Positions 11,825 through 24,009 are shown, counted from the first letter of the stretch. The stretch is 64,000 nt of DNA from Ailanthus altissimus (GCA_946807835.1 OX327694.1:7638001-7702000), one strand, 5' to 3'. The notes: generated by a model from the sequence alone, not told the origin. A program made the numbers and translations.

Positions 11825-13024
11825 ATTTTCGCTTGTTAAGGCCCACTGACCAATCGATATGAGTTATTGCTGGGTCAGGTTCGTAGGTAACTGCCTGTAA
11901 TTTGTCAATCAATTCATCCGCTTTGGTGGCAGAAACGAGAATCTATAGGTTTTCGGTGGATATTCAGCTGGGCACAAGAGACAATTTGAAAAATTTCTTC
12001 CAAGGTACCAAAACCACTTTTTCCACATAGCTTTTCAGCCACTGTCTATGCACTTTGAAATTCGCCCATCAGTGGGGTCCTCAATTTTGACAGCACCATT
12101 AGAAAAAATGTGCCTTACTATAAATGGACCAGTTCATCGAGATCTCAACTTTTCAGGGTGTAAATGCAATCGAGAATCATAAAGATAGACTCGTTGATTT
12201 GGCTCGAAGTGTTTCCTTGAGATCTATTTGTCATGAGTTGCTTTCATTTTAGCTTTGTAAATTATGGAGTTGTCATATGTGTCATTTCATAGCTCTTCTA
12301 TTTCTGACAATTGTAACTTTCTCTGGAGACTTGCAGCATTCAAATCAAAGTTAAGGGCTTTGACAGCCCAATAAGCTTTATGCTTTAGCTCAACAGGTAA
12401 ATGGCAGGCTTTTCTATAAATAAGCTGGTATGAAGATATTCCTAAGATGGTTTTGTATGCAGTGCGATATGCCTATAATGCATCAGAAAGGCATAGAGAC
12501 CAATCTTTACGATTTGGGTTAACCGTCTTTTCTAAAATTTGTTTAACATCTCTATTTGCTAGCTCGGCTTGTCCATTGGTCTGTGGATGGTATGCAGTGG
12601 AGACTTTGTGAAGAACACCATACCTGCGCATCAAAACTTCAAAATAACGATTACAAAAATGTATTCCTTAGTCACTAATGATGACACGTGGCATACCATA
12701 CCTAGATAACACATTTTCTTTTAAGAATTTTACCACAGTTGTATTATCATTAATCCGACAAGCTACAGCCTTCACCCATTTTGATACATAGTCAACAGCT
12801 AAAAGGATGTAAAGGTAGCCAAAAGAAGAGGGAAAATGACTCATAAAATCGATACCCCAACAATCAAATACTTCGATAACAAGAATAGGATTAAGAGGCA
12901 TCATATGTTTTTGAGATAAAGCACCTAACTTTTGACATTTTTCACAAGAACGACAAAAATTATTAGTGTCTTTGAACAAAGTGGGCCAGTAAAGACTACA
13001 CTGTAAAATTTGCACAATTGTCTT
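11825..13024 (-). pseudogene. Athila integrase, catalytic core and C-terminus
   Basis: The minus strand encodes the end of the HHCC finger (CRSCEKCQKLG), the first catalytic Asp in GIDFMSHF, the second Asp in PRVIISD, then a stop directly after it at about 12668 where the family has Gln. The frame continues with [13 protein letters not shown] and YRTAYKTILG, preceded by [10 protein letters not shown], which holds the catalytic Glu. A C-terminal domain (RSRWTGPFIV) follows to about 11900. The core is thus nearly complete apart from that stop. The N-terminal finger is separated by the solo LTR at 13025-14160 and resumes at 14161. Confidence 0.85.
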
Positions 13025-14160
13025 TGATAAGGGCAAAATTGTCATATATTTTCTCATATTTTTATTATTGATATTTTATGGTTTTATGAGAATAGATGGC
13101 TATTTATGTGCTTTATTGTTAATTGTAGGGACTTGAACGAAATTTAAAGAACTTTTCAAAGTATGTGTCCATCGCTCCCGCGCCAAGAATAATATAGCCC
13201 CAGCGCTGGAATAGTGATCGAAATTAGAAAAAATGACCTGTTTAAGTCACGTCTGGCGCTCCAGCGCCGAAGATTCACTGCGCCAGAGAACTTAGAGCAG
13301 TTCAAGAGCACCAAGAATCCAGAGCAACATCAATCAAGAGCAATTCGACGTCTACATCGGTTTGCGATTGATTGTATCATGTTTTATTTTTATTTTTATT
13401 GCTGTGATTCTCTTGTAGCTATGAACTAAACTTATTTTCTAGGGTTAATATTTGAACTCAATATGTGTGCTTAAATTGTCATATCTTTTAGTATTTAATA
13501 AACTTAGTCATTTATTATTTAATTTACTTGTGTTTAATGCTTCAATATATCTGGTCAATATATGATGAATGCGTTGGTAATATGTTGATAAACTCGGAAG
13601 AGGAATCAATATATTTAGACCTAGGTAATTTAATGCATGATTGTAGAGTAGCATTCAATGTTGCATATGCAAGTTTCAACTTAGGATAGGAATATACCTA
13701 GTTGGCATGTATGATCAATAAGGCCTAATCTTAATGAACCTTAGTTTATTACAAGTACCATAAGAATATAGGTATTTGGTAAATTAGGGTATACTTGCAT
13801 GACCTTGGAAGAGGCTTGTAAATACATTAACGTCTTGATCAATAATAAAGACTAAGTGAGTTAAATATTAGAGGATTAATCATTAGAAAGCATATTGAGG
13901 GATAATATTAATCCTAGGTTCTCTCTACATTGCTATCACCATATTTCTCTTTGCATTGTGTTTTTGTTTTTATATTTGCTATATTCATTCTTAGATTTTT
14001 ATTTTTCTCAATAATTATTAGGAAGACATAATTTTAGTAATTGGTTTAAAAAGAAGAAACTATCCCTGTGGGTTCGACATCCGACTAATTAGTCCCTTTA
14101 TTACTTGCATACGATAGTGTATACTTGCACTTAATTTTATGATATAGAAATATCACATCA
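13025..14160 (+). repeat. Solo LTR (Ty3/gypsy-type) inside the Athila integrase
   Basis: The segment starts tgataagggc and ends atatcacatca, the TG...CA ends of an LTR. Flanking 5-mers are gtctt (13020-13024) and gtttt (14161-14165), a TSD with one mismatch. Removing the segment rejoins the integrase between FSMKKT and IVQILQ. The ccctgtgggttcgac string near the right end resembles the U5 of Athila-type LTRs, which suggests plus orientation. It has no internal region or second LTR, so it arose by LTR-LTR recombination. A G+C-rich stretch at 13170-13290 contains repeated gcgctgg/ccagcgc motifs. Confidence 0.85.
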
Positions 14161-14490
14161 GTTTTCTTCATAGAAAAATGACCACCATAAGCAGCATTAT
14201 GGCAAAAATTTAAGACACTAAAAATTTCACTTTTCAGGAATGCATTGTCTCATAATTTGGTCAGGACAGTATTTGAAAAGATATGGATCATTCTAATAAA
14301 AATCACGTACCTCAACCAAAAACTTACGAATGTCTTGTGCACTCCAGTTAAATGGAAGTTCACCACAAATCAAATAATTTATGATATGTGCATACTAAGG
14401 TATTTTGCTTATAGCAAAAAGATGTTCATCAAGAAAATCATCTCGAATAGGTGACAAATCAATGGAGTCAGTGAACTCAAGGTGGGATAA
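14161..14490 (-). pseudogene. Athila integrase N-terminal segment, interrupted
   Basis: Minus-strand reading gives LEFTDSIDLSPIRDD, the WYAHIINYL linker between RNase H and integrase, then DPYLFKYCPDQI and CHNAAYGGHFSMKKT, the start of the zinc finger with its His residues. It is the continuation of the integrase at 11825-13024 and is cut off from RNase H by the solo LTR at 14491-16565. At that junction ADYLS on one side joins HLEF on the other. Confidence 0.85.
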
Positions 14491-16565
14491 TATCGGCGCA
14501 GCAGGATCCTGGCACGTGGGTGTATGCATGTGCAATTGTGTCTATTGCCTAACACCGCAAAAATATAAATTTTGCAAGAAACACAATAAATAAATATATT
14601 AATCACATTAATATATTAATAAGGTTAGAGAACTCACCAAATGTGTAAACTTATACACGTATTTTTCCTGGAGTCCGCATGGGGACCAACTCGTGTGCAG
14701 TTTTAGTCACCAACTAAATGGGCTTGGTGAGCAAGAACAACAGCTCCATATTCAGTCTGGGATTAACTCTTAATCCCCAAAATGACAGGGAGTGAATTTA
14801 CATGCTTTTATCCAAAAGAATAAGAAATGGAGATTTGAAGCAATTCATAATTGCTCCAATTGGAAGCTGAGGGAAAAATGAAACAATTTCATTTTTCTCT
14901 CTTCCCATTTTTCTTTCTTTCTTTCTTCTTCTTCTTTTCTTTATTTTCTTCTTCTTATTTTCTTCTTTCTCTCCATTTCTTCTCTCCCTCTCTCTCGGCC
15001 GTTTGGCCTTCTTTTTTTTTCTTCTATTGCTTTTGCTTTATATATATATATAATATAATATAATATATAATATATTATAATAATATATAATAATATAATA
15101 TAAAAGGAGAGAGAGAGAGAGAATGATTATTTAACAATTAAATAATCATAGTGTGTCATGACCATTTTGCCCCTTATGAATAGTTACCAAGTTTATCCCC
15201 TAGTGGGTCCCACCAAATTCCACACTTAGGTAAACTCAATTGAGGGTCCATAATACGCTACGTGTCCTTATACAATTAGTAAATAACAATTATTAACTAA
15301 TTGTTGTATTTAACATTTAAATACAGACACGCACGAATTCCTGTGGAATCGCTGAATATTGCTAGATTAAACAATTTAATCCAGCACGCTGCCCCAGTGC
15401 ACAACGAGTACACTCCATATCATGGGACTCCCTAGGTTCTACGCCTGATTTGTCAAATGAAACTATTCCATGAGTCCATGAACAATGCCCCACGCACACG
15501 TCACGGATATACAAATCAGCGCGTTGAATCATACAAGCTGAGGTTACAACGCATACGTTAGTCCTTCCATCAGATATCTAGGATGTGTGAGGATATAGAT
15601 TATCACCGTCAAATCCCCATGTGCTCATCCATGTCCTATCTCCAGATTTGTATCTCAATGAACAATATGCGCAAACTCTTTTGCCATATTGTTCTACCCT
15701 AGCGGAACTCTTTCCTGGGATGATTGCTTGTGGCCACAAGACTTTCTGAGGTACAGTCTCGAAGCATCTGGATATCAAACTCCATATAGGAGCTGACGGA
15801 TCCCATATATGTACGCACCGAACTCTATAAGCATCGGACCATACCTAGCGACACCCAACGGTCACACCATGAAAGGTCTGTGACATATGTGGAACCAAAG
15901 TATAATGAATCACTTACAAGCCCACCGTGGCACTTAGGTCAAAGGACCACGTATACTACTTAACTCGAGAGGACCCTTCATTGAAGGCTTATATTAAATG
16001 TCTATTGGAGGCCTTCGTGAGTCTGTCCCATATCTAGTGCTAACTGGATACCCATATGTCAATATGAGCTCCAAGCTCATGGTCGGTCAGGAACGACCAT
16101 CTATACCCGATAGATACAACATATGCTGATCTATATATAAAGGTATCCACCAATAGACCCTCATCGGTAGAAATAGATCAGAGACTATTATTCGAGAATA
16201 TACTTGCGCAACTTACATTTCCTGGCACCCGATTGCAACTCTTGTAACTATGCAGTTACTAGTATATTCCCAGGTCTATGTCCTATTACGGACAAGGCTC
16301 CAACTCTTGGATTTGCTGAGTATTATAACTAGCTAACACTTAACTGTGCTAATATTTAGCAATTATATGTCTCAGGGTGGCTGACTATGAGCCCTTATCT
16401 AAACCCTTTAGATCTGATCCGAACTCCTTCAGATTTATAATATCTGTAATGTTACATGCATAATACCATATAAATTGATATTAGCGATTTAATGAGAATG
16501 CACACTTGTATAAATACACAAGTATATGTACATTCAGGGATGGCACGTAAGCACCGACCCTAACA
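14491..16565 (-). repeat. Solo LTR of the 2.1-kb-LTR copia family
   Basis: It is the reverse complement of the LTRs of the copia element at 41814-50526. Its right end reads ggcacgtaagcaccgaccctaaca, matching that LTR's start, and its left end (tatcggcgcagcaggatcc) matches the LTR end with a small insertion. The 5-mers gataa (14486-14490) and gatag (16566-16570) flank it, one mismatch apart. Removing it restores the Athila frame. It contains a pyrimidine-rich tract at 14890-15010 and a TA/GA-rich stretch at 15040-15125. Short open frames inside are incidental. Confidence 0.9.
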
Positions 16566-17230
16566 GATAGATAATCAGCAACAACATTTTCAACGCCTTT
16601 CTTGTCTTTGATGGTTAGATCAAATTCTTGTAAAAGAAGAATCCACCTAATTAAACGGGCTTTAGCATCCTTCTTAGAAAGTAGATACTTAAGGGCTGCG
16701 TGGTTAGCAAAAATAACAATTGGTGAACCAATCAAATAAGAACGAAATATGTCTAAGGTAAAAACAACAGCTAGTAGTTCTTTTTCAGTAGTAGTGTAAT
16801 TTATTTGAGCATCATTCAAAGTTCTACTAGCATAATAAACAACAAAGGGTTTTCCCTCCCTACGTTGCCCAAGAACTGCTCGTATAGCATAATTACTTGC
16901 ATCACACATAATTTCAAATGAGAGGCTCCAATCCCGTGACTGCATGATAGGAGCAGTGGTGAGTTTGGCGATGAGTATTCGGAATGCCTCATCACACTCT
17001 TGTGTCCATGTAAATTCTGCATCTTTTAGCAAAAGGTTACACAATGGTCTAGATATGGCAGAAATTTTTTGTATAAACCTTCTGTAAAAGCCAGCATATC
17101 TAAGAAAGGATTGGACATCTTTTACCGTTTTGGGTGTAGGTAATTTAGAGATTAATTCAATTTTGGCATTGTCAACCTCTATTCCTCTTTCAGATACAAT
17201 GTAACCCAAAACGATTCCTGAAGATATCAT
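16566..17230 (-). pseudogene. Athila RNase H domain
   Basis: RNase H degrades the RNA strand during reverse transcription. The frame from 17230 gives the RT thumb/connection ([19 protein letters not shown]), then RNase H with [15 protein letters not shown] (first catalytic Asp), [11 protein letters not shown] (catalytic Glu) and [16 protein letters not shown]. The last normally reads TDHAALKYL: the catalytic Asp is Asn here (codon at 16703-16705), so the domain is inactive even where open. It ends [13 protein letters not shown] at the solo-LTR junction. Confidence 0.85.
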
Positions 17231-18324
17231 GAAATGACATTTCTCCTAATTTAGCACAAGTTATTTTTCTTCACACCTACTCAAAACAGCTTTCAAGTTA
17301 AGTAGGCATAAATCAAAAGAATTACCAAAAACAGTCAAATTATCCATAAAAATTTCCATGCATTTTTCAACCATATCAGAGAAAATATTCAACATACAAC
17401 GCTGAAAAGTAGCTGGTGCATTACATAATTCAAATGGCATTCTACGAAAAGCATAAGTACCAAAAGGGCATGTAAAAGTGGTTTTTTCTTGATCTTCTAT
17501 AGCTATCTGAATTTGGTAATATCCTGAATACCCATCAAGAAAGCAATAAAAGGATGTCCAGCTACACATTCTAAAATTTGGTTGATAAAAGGCAATGGAA
17601 AATAGTCTTTCCTAGTGGCTGTGTTTAATTTTCTATAATCAATGCACATTCGCCAACCACTTAGCACCCTAGTTAGAACAGGTATCCCATTCTCATTTTC
17701 CACAATAGTAACCTCAGATTTCTTAGGAACTACTTGAGTTGGACTTACCCATTGATTATTAGAAATTGAGTAGATTATACCTGCATCTAATAGTTTCAAG
17801 ACCTCTTTCTTCACTATTTCTTTCATTGTTGGGTTAAGTCTTCTTTGTGGGTCTCTTCGAGGTTGGGTACCTTCATCTAAATGAATTCTATGAGAGCATA
17901 TCAATGGAAAAATACCTTTAATATTAGTTATGGTCCAACCTAGTGCAGATTTATGTTCTTTTAACAATTTTATCAATTTTTCTTCTTGTTTAGCACTAAG
18001 TTTAGAAGAAATGATGATAGAAAAGGTATCACCTGGTCCCAAGAATGCGTGTTTCAAACCTTTGGGCAGTGGAGAAAGCTCAACTTGTGGTGTCTCGAGG
18101 TTCGATGGTTTTCGTCTCTCCCTCTCTTGTGGTAACTCTTCAAAGCGTGGCTGTCAAAATCGAGTCTCTTTTTCCTGTGAGTCAAAAATACTAAACACAT
18201 CAGTTGTTACATCAGGATAATACAATTCCTCAAAATCAAAATTGAAAAGATTTTTCAAAGAATCAGAGCCATGATTTTGATAAACTTCCTCCGTTACAAG
18301 TGTGTCTATCATATATGAATGATA
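17231..18324 (-). pseudogene. Athila reverse transcriptase
   Basis: The minus strand reads SPLPKGLKHAFLGPGD, then the RT proper: GIFPLICSHRIHLDEG, RRLNPTMKEIVKKEVLKLLD, SNNQWVSPTQVVPKKS, GWRMCIDYRKLN (fingers), DGYSGYYQIQIA, FGTYAFRRMPFELCNAPATF (palm) and CMEIFMDNLTVF. The catalytic box, normally (F/Y)xDD, is FMDN at 17339-17350: the second catalytic Asp has become Asn. A frameshift lies at about 17560 and stops at about 17240 and 18170. It would have copied the element's RNA into DNA; it cannot now. Confidence 0.88.
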
Positions 18325-18771
18325 TCATTCATTTTCTTCTCGTGGTTGTTTGCCAATATTGAAAATGTTCACCTCAAGAGTCATATTTCCAAAAGATAAT
18401 TTCATTAGACCATTTTTACAATTAATAAGAGCGTTTGCAGTGGCAAGAAAAGGTCTCCCCAAAATAAGAGGGATTTCTAACTCTATATTAACAACAGAAT
18501 GAGTATCTAAAACAAGAAAATCAACAGGGTAGTAAAATTTATCAATTTGTAACAAAACATCTTCTACTATCCCCTGTGGTTTCTTGATTGATCGCTCAGC
18601 TAATTGTAGAATTACAGATGTTAGTTTAATCTCACCAAGTCCCAATTGTAAGTAAATAGAATAAGGCATTAAATTTACACTTGCTCCTAAGTCTAACAAA
18701 GCTTGACCAAACTCCTGGGTCTTTATACTTGGGTGGTGTTTTTTGTTCAATCACTGCACTTACAAGTTCTG
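18325..18771 (-). pseudogene. Athila aspartic protease
   Basis: The frame 18325-18750 holds the retropepsin active site as LLDLGASVNLMP (Athila form D-x-G-A-S), then LQLAERSIKKPQGIVEDVL, KFYYPVDFLVLD and the C-terminal IPLILGRPFLATANALIN typical of this lineage. The protease would process the gag-pol polyprotein. It is separated from gag by a stop/frameshift near 18770 and ends at a stop at 18325 before the RT linker. Confidence 0.88.
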
Positions 18772-20559
18772 TCAAAAATGCAGTTTTCTTTTGATAGTGC
18801 ATAGATCCTTGATGAATTTGGCATAAGTTGGAACCTGCTTAATCAAATGCAACAAGGGAAGATTAATCTTAACTTGTTTCAAATGTTCCAAAATCTCACC
18901 TTGAAATGCAATAAGGGAACCTGCTGAATTTTTTCCAATCGGTCGAAGAGCTTGAGGAAAAGGCACTGGGATTGAAAATTTATTTTCGGGCTCTTTTTTC
19001 ACTATGGCCTCTTTTTCAAGGGGGGCGTCTTTACTACTCGTAGATGTGTTAATTTCAGAAGTAGGCTCACTTACAGTCTTACCACTTTGAGTAGTAATGG
19101 CATCGACCTCTTTGATATTTTGAGCATCAGAAGTAGAAGTTTGTGCCATGAATTGTCCTTTCGGATTGGATTGAGGTTGAGATGGAAACTTACCTCGCTC
19201 TTCTATAGTTAAGGCACTGGTCAGCTTTATGATTTGACTCTTAATTTCTTTGTTTTCATCTATCACCTGCGCAAGAACTGTTTCAAATTTTTGATTAGTC
19301 TTACTTTGTGCCTCCATAAATGCTTGTAATATATCCTTTAAAGGACTCCTAGTTGGTCGTGCATTATATTAAGGTGCAACATAAGACTTGGGTGCTTGTT
19401 GTTCTTGTTTCTAATGACTGTTGGCTTGTTGGTCAGATTTTCAACTAAAGTTTAGGTGATTTCTCTAGCTAGGATTATAGGTTTTAGAGTAGGGTGAATA
19501 AAACTTCTTGTACATCCCTAGGGCATTACATTGTTCCTAATACATCCCTCTCATCTCACTATAAGTGGGGTAATCCTGAGCTAAGTGTTCCACTCCTCCA
19601 CAGACAAAACAGACATCGTGTGACTCAACCTTAGCAATCGTGTGTGTAACCCTTCTATCTTTGGTTTTCAAGGCCTCTAACTCCCTAGTTAAGACTTGTA
19701 ATTGAGCTTTGAGGTTATCCTCTTCCCTAAGATGGAAAACTCCACTGGGTCGTGACCTATTTATGCTTTCAGTAATGCTAGGTCCAGTCTATATATGGGC
19801 TTTTTTAGCTAAGTCATTAAGGAATTCTATGGCTTCCTCAGGATCTTTGTGAAGGAACTCCTCATTATACATCATCTCAATAAATTGGCGCTATCTAATT
19901 ATGAGTCCTTCATAAAAATAGCTAACTAAACGCCAATTTTCATACCCATGGTGAGGGCACAGATTTAGCAACTCTTTAAACCTTTCCCATGCTTGATATA
20001 AGGTTTCACTATCTTTTTAAGAGAAGGAAAAAAATTATCTTTTCAGGCCATTAGTTTTGTGCTGTGGGAAGTATTTACTGAAAAATACTTGGGTCATTTC
20101 TGCCCAAGTTTCTATGGACCTCAGCCTCAAAGAGTATAGCCAACTATTTGCTTTATTTTTTAAAGAAAAAGGAAAAAATTTAAGCCTAGCAGTATCTATG
20201 GATTCAGGTCGGTTATGGAAGGTGGCAATTACCTCTTCAAATTTCCTAACATGTACATAAAGATTTTCACTATCTAAATCATGAAAAGTGGACAGAAGTT
20301 GTATCATTCCAGGTTTAAAATCCGAATGTGGTGTGTTAGGTGGAAATATAATGCATGATGGTGTGGCTGTGCGAGTAGGATACAAGTAATCTTTTAGAGT
20401 CCTAATAGGGTTATCTTCGTGTTGGCTTATTGTGTTGGAATTACAAGATGAACTAGGTGGTGAATTCTCTTCCCTTACAAATTGTGGTGATGGTTCTAGT
20501 TCTACTTCTCTCACGAATCTTCCTCGTTTATCTCTAAGTCGATGCATACATACTAACAA
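18772..20559 (-). pseudogene. Athila gag polyprotein
   Basis: Translation from the start near 20559 gives a basic N-terminus (HRLRDKRGRFVRE), then a retrotransposon gag core (PF03732 type): FKPGMIQLLSTFHDLDSEN, KFFPFSLKNKANSWLYSL and WAEMTQVFFSKYFPQ. After a frame break near 20035 follow YQAWERFKELLNLCPHHG and YNEEFLHKDPEEA. The zinc knuckle at about 19600 reads CFVCGGVEHLAQDYP: the fourth Cys is Tyr. The C-terminal part (18772-19317) is Gln/Thr-rich with PIPVPFPQALRP. Gag would form the virus-like particle. Several stops make it defective. Confidence 0.85.
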
Positions 20560-20589
20560 TTTTTTGTTTTATGAAAGAAATGCTCAAAG

Positions 20590-21204
20590 AAAATTAAGAA
20601 GTAAAATAAAACACAATAAGAAATGAGTTAGGTGGTAAGACCAACCATGAAATATAAATACAATAAATGAACAAAAGATAATAAACTGTAAAGTATAATA
20701 AAAAAAGTACAATAAATAAATAAATAACAGTACAATAAGTAAATAAAAGAAAAGAAAGTACAATAAATAAAGGAAAATAAAATGTAAAGTACAATAAATA
20801 AATAAAAAGTTAGGCGGTAGAACTGACTATTAAAATAAATAAAAATACACCATATTAACTAAAAAAATAAAGTACAATAATTAAATAAAAGAAAATAAAA
20901 ATAAAGTACAATAAAAAAGTGCAATAAATAAATAAAAGAAAATAAAGTGCAATATATAAATAAAGTACAATAAATAAACTAAAGTGTAATAAATAAATAA
21001 AGTGCAATAAAAAAAAAAATTTAAACTAAGTTAGGCGGTAAAACCAGCATTTGAAATGTAAATATAATAAATTAACTAAAAAAAATAAAATAAATTAGGT
21101 GGTAGAACCAATCATGAACAATAAAATAAATTACAATAAAGAGAAAATGTATAAAGTTATCGCTTTAATATTGATAAACGTAATCAACTTTTGCTTAGTG
21201 TGCC
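20590..21204 (-). repeat. A-rich repetitive 5' leader of the Athila element
   Basis: Between gag and PBS the plus strand consists of irregular iterations of aataaagtacaataaata, interrupted four times by the motif gttaggyggtaraacca (20625, 20809, 21030 and 21094). No coding capacity is seen. This is the 5' untranslated leader of the element's RNA. Confidence 0.7.
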
Positions 21205-21222
21205 TCCCCGACAACGACGCCA
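21205..21222 (-). other. Primer-binding site, tRNA-Asp type
   Basis: The plus strand reads tccccgacaacgacgcca, so the element strand starts TGGCGTCG and closely matches the complement of the 3' end of plant tRNA-Asp, the usual Athila primer. It lies five bases from the LTR edge. Confidence 0.8.
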
Positions 21223-21227
21223 AATTT

Positions 21228-22734
21228 TATTTACGTTCAAAATATAATGCGGTTATTGCAGTATAGATTAAGGTGTCGATCCCACGAGGAAGCTTTTGGA
21301 AAAATAGGTTGGTGAAGTAAAATATTAAAGCAGTAGCAAATGAGAAAATTAATTAATTGGTTTAAGTGGATGAGATAGAATTGTCTATGAATTGAGAAAA
21401 ATGTCTTATGATGATTTAAGCAAGGCTTTGAGAATCATAATTATGCTTTATAAATCTACTATACACTTTGATTCAATGTTTATAACTTAATTGATAATTT
21501 TACATCTAAACAATCAATCGGAAGATATGTAAAATATAGCACATTTGATAACATATACATTTGATATGACTAAACTCTTTTGCAAATATTAACACAAATC
21601 ATGTTCATTTATATAAGTTATATAAGATCGACAATATATCATATTGACAATATTGCAGTTTAAGATAAACTTGAATATCAAACATTTATTGTTTTTACAT
21701 GTTATCCAAGATCGACAATATATCAATCGACAATATTGCAGTAAAAGATTAACATATAAAATAATGTAACTAATAACAATTACAATTCATCAAGAATCAC
21801 ATAAGAAAAGTAAGACTAAACATATATGAGACATGAGAATTATAACCTCTGGATTATAGAAAATAAAATAGTTAAGAGTTTAATCAAAACCAAACTTACA
21901 AACATTTGTAGCTCTTGACAACGAATCAAAGCATAGGAGTAGATGTATTACACATAAAAGTTCATCTCTTAGCCTTGCCAAGAACTCTAACCTAGATTAC
22001 AATGCATGTTAATGAGAAGAAAATAAGAGAGAATTAGTTAATGTTGAAAACATCCTAAGAGTGTCCTTATATAGGCAATGAATGGAAATATGTGATATGT
22101 GACATCAATCTTCAATAATTTTAGGCCAACAACTCGTTTGCCCACTTGCAGCATTTTGTCTCTTCTTTTCATAGGCACCAGATTCATTAAATTGGATGAG
22201 TATCCAATTAGATATGAGTAAAATTCCAAAGATACATCAAAATTCGGCCAACAACCCTTTTACCCACTTGCAAAACAATTTGGTCCATGATAACGGCTGA
22301 TTTGGACTCTACCATCAACATAAGAGTTGTTGATAATTAAGTTAATATTTCAAAAATTCAAGAATTATACCAATTGGGTATGTATTTGGTGAGATACGGT
22401 CCAAATACTTGAGTTGGGTTAAGCTGAGCGAAAGTTGTAACCCGATTCTATTGTATCTCAATTTTTGGCCTATAACATGTTGGATTTTGCTTTTTCACTA
22501 TTCTTCAAGTTTGTGTAAGATTGATTCATGTTGCTCCAGGTTCAATAATTTATTCATTTTAATTTCTACATTGAGAGTTATGTCCATTTTACCTAAACCT
22601 GTTCAAATAACATTCATTAATCATAATTTAAGGAGAACACTGTATTTCAAGCTAAAAGTACAAAATTACTAAAATTAGTGACATTAAATGGTAACTGAAT
22701 CTCTTAATAAATATTCATTTTCATATATTCATCA
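21228..22734 (-). repeat. 5' LTR of the Athila element
   Basis: It starts tatttacgttcaaa (TG mutated to TA) and ends atattcatca on the plus strand. It aligns with 8893-10458 with few substitutions and a deletion of about 60 bp near 22160. The shared internal direct repeats lie at about 21624 and 21709. Confidence 0.9.
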
Positions 22735-23660
22735 GCACTCAATTCTTTTTTAATCTTTGGCGTTAACTATGAGCTTATCTTTATTTGTTTTCCAGGCGAT
22801 CCTAGTTTAACAAGTACTGAGAGTTATTCTTCCATTGGTTTTAAGGTCCTTGATTTGTTTTCCTCCTTTGGGTCTATTGTTGAGATAAAAAAAGGTTCTT
22901 TTGTATGAGGTTGGCATGGTAGCTCCTTCTTACTTTATAAACTCCACTGACAACCCCTACTCTACTCCAATAGGGGACTTTAATTTCAAATAATTGAGGC
23001 ATATGAATATGTTTGAATTTCTCATGAAGTGTCTTCCTTACATAACCTTGTAGGACATTAGTTGGTCAACCATTACAAAATTCACCATTATGGTTTTGAT
23101 GTAGGGCTTTTCCTCCAAAGATATGGGCAAATTGATAATCCCTAGTGACATTACACAACTATCTCTAAACCTATAAAGTAGAGTTTGTGTTCTTTCCATT
23201 TTTAAGTTCTGATACTAAGCTCGTCTAGTGTCTCCTTAAATATTATATCTATTGAGCTTCCTATGTTGATGAGTACCAAGTTTATCTCTATTCCAGCTAT
23301 CTGAACAGTTACTATCAATATGCCATCATGTGGTTAATTAATTTTTTATACATCTTCTTCGGTTAACATTATAAGGATTATCTAGACCTGCAGCTTCTTA
23401 ATGACAACGGTGTTGCACATCACTCGGTTCCTACTAAGGATTACTGAGTTAACATTACTCAACTATCTCTAAACCTATAAAGTGGGGTTTATGTTCTCTC
23501 CATTTTCAAGTCTTTGATACTAAGCTCGTCCAGTGTCTCCTTAAATATTATGTCTACTAAGCTTCCTATGTCAATAAGTACCAAGTTTATCTCTATTACA
23601 GCTATCTGAATAGTTACGATCAGTGCGTTATCACATGGTTAATTAATTTCTTACGTACAT
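22735..23660 (-). pseudogene. Tat protease and pre-RT region with an internal tandem duplication
   Basis: On the minus strand the protease active site appears as VLINIGSSIDIIFKETLDEL (normally DSGSSADI), followed by LPISLEEKPYIKTIMVNFVMVD, then YKVMQGRHFMRN (the LGRP-like segment) and SPIGVEQG-like text. The stretch 23150-23452 is tandemly repeated: about 200 bp at 23453-23652 repeats 23150-23346, including the active-site segment. The left end at 22735 joins the RT at 8892 across the Athila insertion. Confidence 0.7.
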
Positions 23661-24009
23661 TAAGGAGTACTGAGTATAGTTTTTTCTTTACTTGTTTGAA
23701 TCTTCAGCTAATATGGGGCCTCCTGAGATTATCATGGCCATCTCTTGTTGATGAGAGTTCTCAGCTTCCAAGTTTTTATTAGGCTGGGATTTTTCTTTCT
23801 TTAAGTCAACCCGAAATTATTTCAAGTACCTATTTCTCATTAGTCGATCTATCTAGAATTTCAAGGACGGTCATTTGTTAATGGTGTAGCCATGATCTTG
23901 GTGGTATTCACATCTCAAGTATTTTTCCTTTGTTTGAATGGGATCTGAGATACCTTTGGCTTCTCGAGCAGGCCTTTTTCTTTGATGGCCTTAAACATCA
24001 TTATTACTA
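23661..24009 (-). pseudogene. Tat gag C-terminal segment
   Basis: Minus-strand reading gives KYLRCEYHQDHGYTINK, the CxxHxDHGH(x)nC region seen at the gag C-terminus of Tat elements, then a region ending near the Gly-rich gag/protease junction. It is cut at 24010 by the MITE and continues at 25118. Confidence 0.6.

Larger units (their letters stand above)
8893..22734 (-). mobile_element. Athila-lineage Ty3/gypsy retrotransposon, inserted in the Tat RT
   Basis: Two long direct repeats (8893-10458 and 21228-22734) flank minus-strand gag, protease, RT, RNase H and integrase. The PBS matches the tRNA-Asp 3' end, the Athila hallmark, and LTR length (about 1.5 kb) and protein motifs agree. Flanking 5-mers are acatt (8888-8892) and gcact (22735-22739), a possible TSD with two transitions. 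Joining the flanks restores the Tat frame into the SHEDI motif, which confirms the insertion. Two solo LTRs of other elements sit in the integrase and at the RNase H/integrase boundary. The LTRs are much more alike than those of the host, so it is younger. Confidence 0.9.

Noticed and set aside
14851..15063. Ser/Phe-rich small protein frame
   Set aside because: Translation of a pyrimidine tract inside a solo LTR.
16481..20559. Endogenous plant pararetrovirus instead of a gypsy element
   Set aside because: LTRs, a tRNA-Asp PBS, an integrase and Athila-type motifs are present, and no movement-protein motif was seen.
20590..21200. CRISPR-like array
   Set aside because: Repeats are A-rich, irregular in spacing, in a retrotransposon leader of a plant genome.
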